A DNA stretch of 64,000 nucleotides from Sabethes cyaneus (Eukaryota > Arthropoda > Insecta > Diptera > Culicidae). Positions 47,524 through 58,600 of the stretch are shown in pieces. Location of the stretch: assembly GCF_943734655.1 (NCBI RefSeq), contig NC_071353.1:142451907-142515906 (forward strand). Direction: 5' to 3'. The notes beneath the pieces were generated by a model. It was not told the origin of the DNA. It was given only the letters and a program-made list of their open reading frames with translations, and did no database searches. The translations under genes and the position numbers were made by a program. The stretch's first letter is position 1. Every line of letters starts with the position of its first letter.

Positions 47524-48240
47524 TGTTGACTTGGAGCCAACGGGGGGAGAAGTACAAGAACGGTCCGAGTTTTGAATAACAATATTTGTGGGTATTGTGT
47601 ATTAAAATCTTCGTTTAGTGTTCTTGTATCTCTTTAACTTTTAACTTTCAACCTCCTGCCCTTTTCTTCACTTTAGCTTTTCGCATGAAAACGTGACACG
47701 TGTCTCTGCATGTACTATACACCTCCGCGAAAAGCAGCTGAGCTGAGATTACTCCTGAATCGTAATTGTTATGTTTTAATCTATTATCGTCTGTTGCATG
47801 TTACTTTGTAAATGGCTTGCCGTTAAGAATATAATTTTAATTAGGTTTTCAAATTATCACTTATCACAAGTGTTCAATAGATCGGTTACTAAATTTTAAG
47901 GTTAGCCTAAGAGAATTAACTTATTAGCAATAGTTTACACATTTAAGCATGTATTGTTACCAATTAAGTAGGCATAGATTTAGTATTAAGTAGCCTTTAA
48001 GTATAACTTGTATATAAAGATAGATTTAAGTAGTTTTAAGTAGCAAATTAACAAATTTTACGCCGCTCGTAGAAAAAGATCACGACACCACTATCTGCTT
48101 TGTCTGAATGATGACCACGCTATCGGATATTGCTAGTGACAGTTGTCTCGTTGAGCGAGTTTATTGTTCGTTTCGCCCGGCCAAGATTGATCCATCTGAA
48201 GGTCGCCGTAGTGAGATGCGCCGACCGAGGGGTCGTAACA
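47524..48240 (-). repeat. BEL 5' LTR
   Basis: 717 bp. On the coding strand it begins TGTTACGACCCCTCGG and ends GGCTCCAAGTCAACA. A leader of about 80 bp separates it from the Gag start; I could not match the primer-binding site to a particular tRNA. Confidence 0.95.
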
Positions 48241-48245
48241 GGCTT

Positions 48246-48324
48246 AATGCATTCGGTTTCGAAATTAAATACCGAAAGGGACGCGTGGCCGTCGTCCCAC
48301 ATACACTCTCAAGAATTATAACCA
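48246..48324 (+). pseudogene. Ty3/gypsy RNase H remnant, right part
   Basis: Reads AFGFEIKYRKGR then HTLSRI, the end of a gypsy RNase H region, and continues the frame interrupted at 40555. It is followed at once by the minus-strand RTE-like copy. Confidence 0.75.
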
Positions 48325-49230
48325 GCCTGGTGTTTGCCGTCTTACTTATGTCCGCCGGTCCGGCAGAAAAAAGGGATGAAATCAGAGATCTCCACTATTG
48401 ACGGTTACCCGCCATGGCTTTTACCCGTCGCCAGGACAGGTTCTCATCTACAGATTGGATGTCTTTGGCCAAGCTGCGTCGCCATGAGCCTCTGGGCATG
48501 CCTCTTCTACGCTGTCCTTGCGGATTCTAGTCGAGTGCTTCTCTGCAAAACTCGTTCGCTCCTTTTCTCAAGCAATCTCCGATCCACTTACATTCCAATT
48601 TCTGTTGCTATCGGCCGTTGATGACATCGACGAGTTCCTCATTGGATATCCGGTTGTCGGTCCACCAGGCACGAATGATATATTGCAGGCACCGGCTAAT
48701 GCCTGCAGTTTTTGCTTTGTCTCCGCTGATACGCACCACGCTTCGCAGGCATGCAGCAGTACAGATTTAACGTTTGAATAGAAAATTCGGGTTTTCGTAT
48801 ATAGAATGATCTGGTTTGAGCGCCAGATGTTTCGCAGACCAGCAAAGGCGCCCCTGGCCTTTCTGATCCGTGCGACTATATCAGTCTTGGTACCACCATT
48901 GGGCATTGTCTGGCTACCAAAATATTGAAAGGCGTCTACCTGCTCAACTTGTTGTCCCGCTACTGTGAAGTTGGTGGGATTGTCAGTGTTCACTGCCATA
49001 GACTTAGTTTTTGCTCATTGATTTAGAGACCTGCTGCTTGGGAGCTCTCGGAGAGGTCATCTAACATGCTCTGCATATCGTTTCGGCGTGGTGCGAGTAA
49101 GACAATGTCGGCGTCTAGGTCGATCATTCAGCTGCTTCATCGTTAGAGGATTTCAGGGTAATCCTCGATTTGGTCTACTGTCAATCTCTCCAACTAATAT
49201 CTTATCCATAACAGAAACAGCAACGGTATT
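48325..49230 (-). pseudogene. RTE-like LINE copy 2, 3' part
   Basis: Minus strand: NPTNFTVAGQQVEQVDAFQYFGSQ, RKARGAFAGLRNIWRSNQI and CEAWCVSAETKQKLQ (48999-48568 frame), then the degraded IATEIRKRRW-type end toward 48345. Close in sequence to 28716-29917, with the same 3' edge (CGGACCGGCGGACAT). It lacks endonuclease and most of the RT; the FADD-type motif lies in decayed sequence near 49105. The tail continues as AAGTAAGAC. Confidence 0.82.
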
Positions 49231-49714
49231 GGGTCGGACAAGGCACCGTTTGGGCAAAACCTTGTACAAGAAGGCTATTTATCTGGCAGTTAAAGCTCTC
49301 TTATTCCTGCAGGTCGGCAGCATTTATTGGCGCATACCACTGACAACGATTATACATTCGTTTGTCGGTTTCCGCTTCATCAGGGTCGCATGTGCCCCTG
49401 GGTTCATCAGGAATCCAACCCCCTTTTCTCGAGTAGCATCTTCACCTCGTATGCCAGAGTAGAGTAGGGAAGACTTGCCTGGATTATGTCTTGTGTTCTA
49501 GTGTCGTGGCTAGCGGACCTCGCTCAGCCCCAGAATTTTAGGCTTCAAGCGACCAGCTTCCCTTGCAATACCAATAACAGAACTCTTCGCGTCCGACCTG
49601 TGCATCTGTATTTCCGATGTTACGTCCTGGACACTCTCCATGTCCTTCCAAGAAGATCGTTGAACTCCTCTTTTACTTCATAGGGCTTGTCGTGCGTACA
49701 TTTATCAGGCTATA

Positions 49715-49839
49715 GGGTAACCAACGTATTTTGGACCCCAACAGTAGCTGTACATAATTTGGACACTTACAGAAAAATCAAATGGAAGTGTCCAAATTAT
49801 GTACAGCTGCTGATGGGGTCCAAAATAGGTTGGTTACCC
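49715..49839. mobile_element. 125-bp hairpin MITE with TA target duplication
   Basis: Arms of about 53 bp (starting GGGTAACCAACGTATTTTGG) are complementary with about three mismatches and leave an 18-20 nt loop near 49769-49786. TA dinucleotides flank both ends (49713-49714 and 49840-49841), as for Tc1/mariner-type MITEs. Any transcript through it would fold into a long near-perfect stem. Confidence 0.92.
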
Positions 49840-49849
49840 TAGTTAAAGA

Positions 49850-52270
49850 ATTTGCCGTTAATCCTAAACACGCATAGACGGTCATTAAACCACCTAATGA
49901 TGCGCTTCATTTGTATTCCATGTAATATGAATCCGACTTCATGCTCTGCTTTATTGCCGACACCATAGTAGATGTAACACTTGAATATCGTGCCCGCAAT
50001 AGGATCTGCTGCGCGGAATTCGCGTCTACCTGACCATGTCCTTAAGATTGTAAAACTGGGTACGTTAGTTAAATACCTAATTTCAAGGGATGCGAAAATT
50101 TCACGCAATCTTCATAGATGTTTAAGTTCATATACCCAATCATATACGGTTTACCAAAATATATAGTATTCAAATAAAATATATAGTACCGAAATATAAA
50201 TTATATGGACATATAAGATTATAAAAATACAATAGAACAATCTCACCAGCAATCCTTTGAATAAATATAGTTGCGCCATTCGATTTTGCATCAGTACTTC
50301 TAAAATATTCATGTGCACTATTTCAACTAATTACGGCCAATGTTTTCATTATACAATAGAAGGCGTTTGATGAGCTGAAACGAAACAAATGACTACAATA
50401 ATATACATAAGGGCTTACCTGTTAATCAGGCCGTGAGGCTCACCCGTCTGCCCAAAACCACCGTGGTGAGATTAGGTTATTAGGTTGCTGGCTCAGAGAC
50501 TCAATTTTAGTGTTAAAGTATTAATGGGTGTGGCCACCTGGAGGCGCTTGGTACGAGCTTGCGTGAGATGGGCAAAGCTATGTTGGACACTTTCACCTTT
50601 CTTGTGCACGTTGGGCTTCGTTCGTTTATATTCGCTATGATCCCGTTAGAACTTGGTGTTGCCGGTAGAGTGAGGATCGGCGATCTCAGCCGCTTTCCAC
50701 GTCTTGCAAACGTACTTTAGATGTAACAATTCAGTATTGCTTACTGATATGGCCAGTCGTGAGTTTCTCGTATTTTCTACGGCAAGAAATCCAGTCTTCA
50801 GGTTATAATCATTTTCATTGCCAATAATCGTTAGAGTGTGTTTGTGTGTTAATTTTAATTCGGTGTCACATTATGCGCCTGTTTTTATGTTTTTTTTGTG
50901 ATTCGCTTCAATTGTGTGTGTATGTGAGACGTCCCGAAATGTTGCTTTTTTACCAGCTAATTTTACAAAATATAATTCATATTCTAAAACTGTGTCTCCG
51001 TACTACGTAGTGTGTGTTGCGACTACTACAACTATTATTATAGGCTATCTCTGTTATCAACAGCTGTGTGTAGCAATAATGATGTTTCGTTTTCTGTATT
51101 TTATCACCTTTGCATCGTTTCAAATTTTCCTTCTCCCAGTTTTACGTTGTCTTACGACGGATGATACCTACAATATTATAAGGACAGAACAGTGCTGCAC
51201 GTTGGACGTAACTGTTTTTGGGTCAACGGACGTGCGTTTGTGTTTAAGAATAGTCTTCTATTGTATCGATGGAACGGAATACGGAATAAATATGTATGTG
51301 GATGTGTAATTGCACTCTCTCGCTCTTTTCTCTCTCTAGTGACGTTTGTCTCCGATATAAAATTAAATTAAGATTAATGAAATGCAAAACATTAAGTACC
51401 TTGTTATGTTCGCATTGCTACCACTTCAGGTTTCAGGGGTGTGTTCGTATGTGCCAACACTCTACGCATACTTTCGTTATTGTACTGTCTAGTTGTTTGC
51501 CAATTAAGTAGCTAAATGCGTTGCTAAATTAAACTAAACTAAGTTAGAGGCCAAAAATACTAATAGTTATAGCCGTAAAAATACTTCGGATGGAATAGAA
51601 TATTTTAGGTGGAAAAATCAGTAAAAAGATTGAAAATTTCAGGTAAAATATGAATAAAAGCCGGTTTTAGTTAATTATAAAATTGCACGCAGCAACTCAA
51701 AAGTTGGACGGAACGGGAATCCTCTTACTTATCTCTTACAAAAACTGTTAACTGTAAGAGAGGTAAAAGATCACCAATTTCTCTTTGGAGCGTAAAAATT
51801 CTAAGCAATTCGAATATTATAGAAAATTGCTGCTCTTTCGGAGAACTTAAAGTTGCAGAAGTAAAATATTTCATACTAAAAATCAGCAGTTATTCATCTT
51901 TGTCATATCAAAAACTGTTGCAACATTAATTCGAAACGTCGCACTCAACGAAATGCCTCCAAAACTTAATCGCTGTGTCACTAACCATAGATTCTCGTGT
52001 CTCACATGTTCCCCAATTACTATAAATAAGACCAATTTCTAAACAAATCAAACATCAAAATAATCTCATCACTTTGTTTGGTTACCATTTTTCTTTCAGT
52101 TTTGCCGAAATAAAGGGTTTTCCCTCGGGGGCGGTCAGTCCCGCCGTTTAAAAAAGCTTTAAGCATGACCCCGTAGTATTCAAGATATAACGAGATGATA
52201 TTTTCTCCCTTGTCAGTCCAAATCAACCGCTTACCACTCCTCCTCTTCGTCGTCACGTAACGCGTTCCGC
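49850..52270. other. non-coding stretch downstream of the host gene
   Basis: AT-rich. The segment 50420-50650 includes strings shared with the island at 10811-10852. A 131-codon frame at 50914-51309 is Cys/Tyr/Thr-rich with a hydrophobic middle but has no recognisable domain and lies where the host gene's 3' untranslated region would be expected on the other strand, so it is not called. Confidence 0.4.
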
Positions 52271-52278
52271 CACTCCTT

Positions 52279-52607
52279 CTAGGCATCTTCGACATTGCCA
52301 CCGCCAATGGGTCGCAGCACGATTCTTGGATCCGGGTCGAGCATCCGGTCGGATTCCTCGGCACTGCTCAGGCAGGAATCCTTATTGTCGGGCATTAGGT
52401 TCCGTCGCTCTTCGTCCTCCTGGCGGGTCGGAATCTCCGAAACCGGTGCGTACTGCGTGTGCGACACCAGCGGATCCGTGCTCGGATTGAGCGCCAGGAT
52501 CTGACCGCCACTGTTGCCCTGCAGCTGCCGAGCGAGTCCTTGTTTCTTCGTCAGGGCGCACGGGCAGACGCAGTTTCGGCGCCAGTCCGCTACTTTGATG
52601 TACAGGC
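52279..52607 (-). CDS. host two-pass membrane protein, exon 3
   Basis: Last coding exon. The acceptor is GTGCAG just before 52607 and the stop TAG is at 52279-52281. It encodes LYIKVADWRRNCVCPCALTK right after the second membrane segment, a Cys-rich juxtamembrane patch (CVCPC) that could be palmitoylated. An acidic, Ser-rich cytoplasmic-type tail of about 90 residues follows, ending GGGNVEDA. Phase joins exon 2 exactly (G plus GC gives Gly). The frame 52382-52843 that reads through the intron is a by-product. Confidence 0.85.
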
Positions 52608-55600
52608 CTGCACAGTTGTTGATGGGATGTGGGGAACACAAAAACATTGGAAACTAGAGAATAAGAAGATTGGAACAAATTTATGATGCAATTACCGAGT
52701 AGGGCAAATCCGAGAAGCGTTATGAAGACACCTGCCACAATCAAACCGATGTCGAGTTCTTCCTCCGGAATGTTGTCCCCATCTGGATGCGCTTCCGGGT
52801 GCTGTTCCGTGTCACTGTAGTCAGCTGAGCCGCTGGCAATCATGGCGATGCCTTAAAATGAAAATAGTTTGGTTTTCTTTAAAATAATGTCTGCAACAGA
52901 CATTCAGTGGAGAATAACGGAAAGGGCGTTTTGCAATTTGCTTAAATCTAATCTAATCTGCTTAATCTAGTCTAACTGCTGTGACTAGAGAAAAATCATT
53001 CAATCATGTGAGGTGTCTGTGCCACATTGTGCCAATTTAGATACCAGTCTTTCCATGTACGCATTCTGTGACTAACTTACAACTTACAACGACGTGTAAA
53101 TAAGAGACTGTTCGAGTTTACTAAATTCTACCTTTTGCCTTTCTACTATATTTCAACAGAGTTGCATTTTCACTACCTACACTAACCGCTCCCAAGCACC
53201 ACCTAAATGAGGTCGCTATTTCTCACTTCCTAGAAAGTTTGTGACTCGATTACTGCGGATTTCAACAGAAGTTCTAATGAACCGGCACACGACGACTAGC
53301 TTGTCACGACCAGTGTCATACCTGGAAGCGCACCACCCATCGGGATAACATTTTGCATATTGCAACATATAATAGGGTCTGCCAATCGAGTTTACGCTTG
53401 CTCAAGTGAATTTACAATTTGATATAATAAATCTATAAAGATTCGTTCCCGCAGTTTGGTTGCTTGCGGCCATGGCTGTGGTGGAGCATGCGGTGGTGTC
53501 TACGAATGGGTGGCACAGTTGTTGCACTTTTTGACAAAATCTTCAAAGGTGTAGTCGATTTTCGGCCAGAAAACGTTACTGCGAGCGACAGGTTTTGTTC
53601 TCTCGATTCCAGGATGAAGTTGCTCGATGAAATTGCTTCAGAATATGATGGCGAAGGTTGCCATCATATTCTTCGGTGCTTCGAGCACCATCTTCGGTGC
53701 TGGAGCACCTACTTTAGGACTGGATAATTGAGTGTAGCGTTTTGAAGCACATTGAAAGTCACTGGTAACGAATTGACCGCTACATTCAATGGAACTTCGA
53801 TGTCTTCCTTTAACAGGATAGTAGCGATGATGAAGTTTTCATCTGGTTTCGTGTGACTGTCGATCAGGTGTGAAAATACAGCCGCATAACCAAATTGGCA
53901 TAACCAAGCGATTTGCTGTATGTGGCGAAATGCACATCAACCAGCGTTAAGCCTTGTTTCTACCATTGACTGTGTCCAACTTCGACTTGAGTCGAGCAGG
54001 TCTGATTGTAGCATTTGCTTGTTCTTTTCAATCGACTACTGGCATGATGAAGACCAATGGAACTGGACATCCTTCTTCAAGAATACATTTAGTGGATGTC
54101 GATACATTTGCCGTACAAACTTCAAGTGAACGTTGACAACACCCAGGAAGAAACGAAGACTGGCGACATCGGGTGGTGCTGGCATCTTGGTTATTGCTTC
54201 AACTTTACCTGGAGCTTGACGCAAACCATTGGCATTGACGATGCCCCACATATTCGATCTGCTGTTGAAGAATGCTGCATTTTTCTTCCCGAAGATTGAA
54301 TCCGTACTCTTCCATCCTCTTGAAAAATGCCTCCAACTTAGTTCTTTGCTGTATACCGTAATGTCAACCGGAACCGGCTAGAAGTAATTGTTTGGCTCCA
54401 GAGTAGCGTTCAGTCTAGTGGAAAAGTCGGTACAGATACGTACTTTTCCGTTTGGCTTCTTCACAGAACGAAAGGAGCGACACATCACTTATGGTTCTTA
54501 CAAAACATTAAAAAACATAAAAGTACCTCTTTCGCTAACCGGTTTCGGGTTTGATCCAACTCATCTACGGAGCGGTGGTCGACTGCATACGTATTGTGAT
54601 TTGTTGTCTGCTACAGATGCAGTTTCGTCAGTTGGAGAGAGGCAATGAGATGAGCGCCTCATCTTCATTCATTAAAAGCCGATCTGCGGTGCTGATGTAC
54701 ATCGATTCCCACGCATTCAAATGAGAGGATTTTCTCGCGTTTTTAGGGAGCTTTGCGTTCTCCCAATCAATTTCATGCTGGATGCAGATAGAATGCATCG
54801 CTACACTCGACTCGTTGCTCCTTTCATTTTCCACAGCTTTTTTATGTTCTTTTAGCCGAGTTTTAAATTTTCGACGGGTTTGTCCAATATACACCGCTGG
54901 GCAATCCTTACAGGGGATTTCGTAGATACCCGACCGTTCTTCAGGCGGAACTTTATCTTTTTGATTGTTTAGAAGCTTCTGCAATGTATTACCGCTTTTA
55001 AGAACCACATGGAAACCGTGTCGCTTGAGAATTTTCCTAATGTGGTTCGTCACTTCAGGGTAAAATGGCAAACTGATTCTATGGATTTGCTCTTTTTCCG
55101 GCTGTAAAGTGGTGGTGTCTTGACGCTGTTTTTTACGGATATGTTTCCGTAAAAAACGCTTTGTGTAAATTTTTGGCTTCCGGCTGCAAAAGTCCTCCCT
55201 CTCGATGAGTATATTGACCAGGCGGTGCGCCATAGAGTGAAAGGCTGCTTGTTTTTGGGCCCCGAAGTGATTCGAGTCCGTAGTAATGTAGCGATCTGTA
55301 GATGTTGGTTTGCGGAAAATGCTGAACTTCAGAGTATTGTCTTCCTTTTTGGTAATCAGCAGATCCAAAAATGGTAACTTTCCATCTACTTCTCGCTCCA
55401 AGGTGAATTTTATTTTTTCATGCTGGGTGTTTAACCAATTTAGTGTTTGGGGTAGGTAGCGTTCTTTAACTATAGCGTAGATATCGTCGACATGCCGTTT
55501 CCACACACGTGGGAAAAGTTTTTCCGTTGTCAGCTTATCCTCAAAATCACTCATAAAGAGTTCCGCCAGAAGTGGAGAAATTTTACTACCCATGCTAAGG

Positions 55601-58600
55601 CCGTGGATTTGTTTGTAGTATCTGCCTCCAAACACAAAATAATTTTGATCCATGCACTGTTTTGCTATGGAAACATAAGCCTCTATGTGGTTGTGTGGGG
55701 CTCGGCTACGTCCTAAATGATATCGTAGGCTTTGAAGAGCATCTGGTACTGGCACGCTTGGGAATAGAGCACTAACATCAAACGACACCAGAATTTCTCC
55801 CCTTTTTACTACCACATCCTCTAGTTGACTCGTAAGTTCGACGGAATTCTTCACACTCTTACCGTGTAAAACAGGATTCGACGAAATGGGTCGCATGGCT
55901 AACGGGTTTTTGTGTATCTTTGGTAGGCAGTATAGCGTTGCCACCTTCGGGTTTGACACTAGAAACTTTCGGTGTAGTTTTTCTTCTCCCATCATGTGAA
56001 CCACTTTTTGACGTGTGAAGTTTGCTTCTTCAATCATGCTATTCAGCGGGTCTTTAGGGTTACCGTTTTTAAATTTACACTCTTCATACAGGCCTAATTC
56101 GATCATATCAAGCACGTGCGCATCATAATCCTGCTTATCCATTATCACCACAGCATTTCCTTTGTCTACACGGGAATACAGAACGTCACGGGCTTTCAGT
56201 TTTTGAACTGTGCACCACTCATCGAACCGGGACGGCTTTGTTTTAGTACTTGAATCTATGTGTAGGAGAGCACTTTTTATATCGTGACGCGCAGCTGATT
56301 TTGACGGAGTATCAGTAAACTGGATCGCACTTTCAACGTTCAGATTCTAGCTTGGGAGACAGTTTGGTCAGAGTTTGGACGTCAGAGAAAAAGGTCGTCG
56401 TATTTCTGGAACCGCCGGTCAAACCCACAACCATTCTCGGGAACGTAACGAAACTCACGAATATTGAACGCCAACGATTGAATGATGAACTCGGGGCTGC
56501 TCGCTGGCCGGGCCGATTCTCCTTGGTTGTTCAAGCGTTCCAGCATGGTCAGTGTTGCGAAGCCCACACTCGTGTGGTCTAATTTTGTCTCACACCCGTA
56601 CTCATTTAAACGAACACGCCGGTATAAGCATCCCTTTCGGACTTTCGCTCATGTTTATTGATGCGCTGCGACCGTTCACGTCCAGAATTTTCCATAGCTC
56701 TTGTCAGTTTACACTATCATATGCAGTTTTGAAATCAATGAACAGGGGAATTCGTGGCACTTCTGGAGGATCTGCCGCAGCGTGAAAGTTTAGACCATTG
56801 TAGACCAACCCTCCATGAAACCGGTTTGATAATTTCCCGCCGATCTATTGGCTATTAGGGATAGTCGATGGAAGATGACTTGGTAAGCACTCTATAGGTG
56901 GCTTTCAGGATAGTGATCGCTCGGTAATTCTCACTATCCAGCTTATCGCCTTTCTCGATAGATAGGGCAATTAACCCCCTTTTTTCCGCTCCTGCGGTAG
57001 TCGTTCCGTATTGTAAATCTTGACAATCAATTGATACAAACATCTTTCCCGGGCCCTTTTTAATAAATTCCGTTCCAAAGACATCTTTTCCTGCTGCTTT
57101 GTTGTTCTTCAGCCATGGTTTGTTTAATGGTTTGTTTAACTTCGCTTATTGATGACGCTTGCACATTTATGTTGCTTGCTGCACCAACGAAGTCACATCC
57201 ACCACTATCATGGTCTACCGCCTGTACGCTATTCAAGTGTTTATCGTAGCACTGCTTTCATTTTTTGATAACCGCACGGTCCTCAGTCAAAAATATACCC
57301 TCATCTTTATCGCTGCACATTTCAGCCCGCGGCACAAAGCCTTTGCGAGATTCGTTGAGTCTCCATTTGCTGCCTTTTCGTCATTCTTTTGTTGTCGTTT
57401 CATCGTCTTATTGTTGTCTCTTCGAGACCTTTTCCACGTCCTTTGCCATTTATTTGTTGCCTTTCTTCGCAATCGTAGTCTTTTTATAATCTCTCTTCCG
57501 TGCTTTTTGTCGCTTTTTAATCGTTTTTTCAATCGTTTTATCGCTTTTGCCGTTTTCCACGTGTTGTTATTGCTGTTTTGGTGTCTTTTCGTCTTCATTT
57601 TGACTTCTTTTCTTCGTTGTTTCATATCATTGTATTGTCCTTTGTTGTTGTTTCGCCGTCTTTTTTTGTATTTTAGGCACTTTTTTGTCATTTTCCCTAG
57701 TCCTGTTTGTTGGTTTTTCCGTCGTCTTTCTGTCGTATATTCGATATCATCTCATCGTCTTTTTTGTCGCTTTTTAAATGTCTTTTCGTCGTGGTTTTAA
57801 TTGTTTTTGTCGTTTATTTGCTACCTTTCTGTCATTATTTTGTCGTCTTTTCGTCATCTATCGTTGTCTTTTCAATAACTTTACTCCATCTTTTATCATC
57901 TATTTATGGTCTTCCCTTTGCATTTGGTCTTTTTACCTGCTCTGTCGTATTTTTGTTGTTTTTCATGGTCTTTTTACTACCGTTTTATTGCATTGCGTCG
58001 TTTTTTATCTCTGTTTTTGGTATTAATCGAGGTATGACGCTGGCGTTTCTATTTTGGTACCTTTTTATCGTCTTTTCTTAGTTTTTAATTATTTTTCGGT
58101 AATCTTTTGTTGACGTTTCTCCGTTTGTTTTTTGTTGTCTTTTCGTTACTTCTTTGCTATTTTTTGTCGTCCAAAAATGTTTTCTTTTTACTGCCTTTTC
58201 GTCGTCCTGTCATTGTTTTAGTGTCGTCTGGGTCACAATGTCTGTTAAACAGGTTGTAGCCCAAAATTGAAATGCTCCTGACGTATTTCATATAAGTTTC
58301 AAGCATATAATTTGTAATATATAACTAATTTGACATTTTTGTTTGCTAGGTATAACAATTGTTTTTGTAACTCTTTTTTATTTAAAACTGTTCTGATTCA
58401 AACTTCGAACACTTAAGCTATGCTGAAAAATTCTAACATTGAAAAACACTAAAAAACTGCTATTCGGTTTTGATTCAAACTTCGAACACTTTCATGGTCG
58501 ACATTCAAAGCTCGAATATTTCAGTCTCAGACATCGATCACTTGTATTACTTTGAAAAGTATTAATGTTTTTAGTGGCATTCAACTTAAATAAGTGAAGT

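Larger units (their letters stand above)
40556..48240 (-). mobile_element. near-complete BEL/Pao LTR retrotransposon, 7685 bp
   Basis: Full element on the minus strand: 5' LTR 48240-47524, gag 47442-46102, pol 46007-41172, 3' LTR 41279-40556. LTRs begin TGTTACGACC and end GTCAACA on the coding strand. The 5-bp duplication GGCTT (40551-40555 and 48241-48245) flanks it. The target was a Ty3/gypsy RNase H sequence. By eye the LTRs differ by seven substitutions and one 7-bp tandem duplication (TAACTTT), about 1%, indicating a recent insertion. A stop at 46102-46104 and a frame change near 45970 break the gag/pol continuity. Confidence 0.95.

Noticed and set aside
50914..51309. 131-codon frame with a hydrophobic middle
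   Set aside because: No family resemblance; AT-rich sequence downstream of the host gene; probably chance.
52382..52695. Read-through of host intron 2 giving a 153-residue frame
   Set aside because: GTAATT donor and GTGCAG acceptor remove it in phase; the read-through sequence is Arg/Pro-rich noise.
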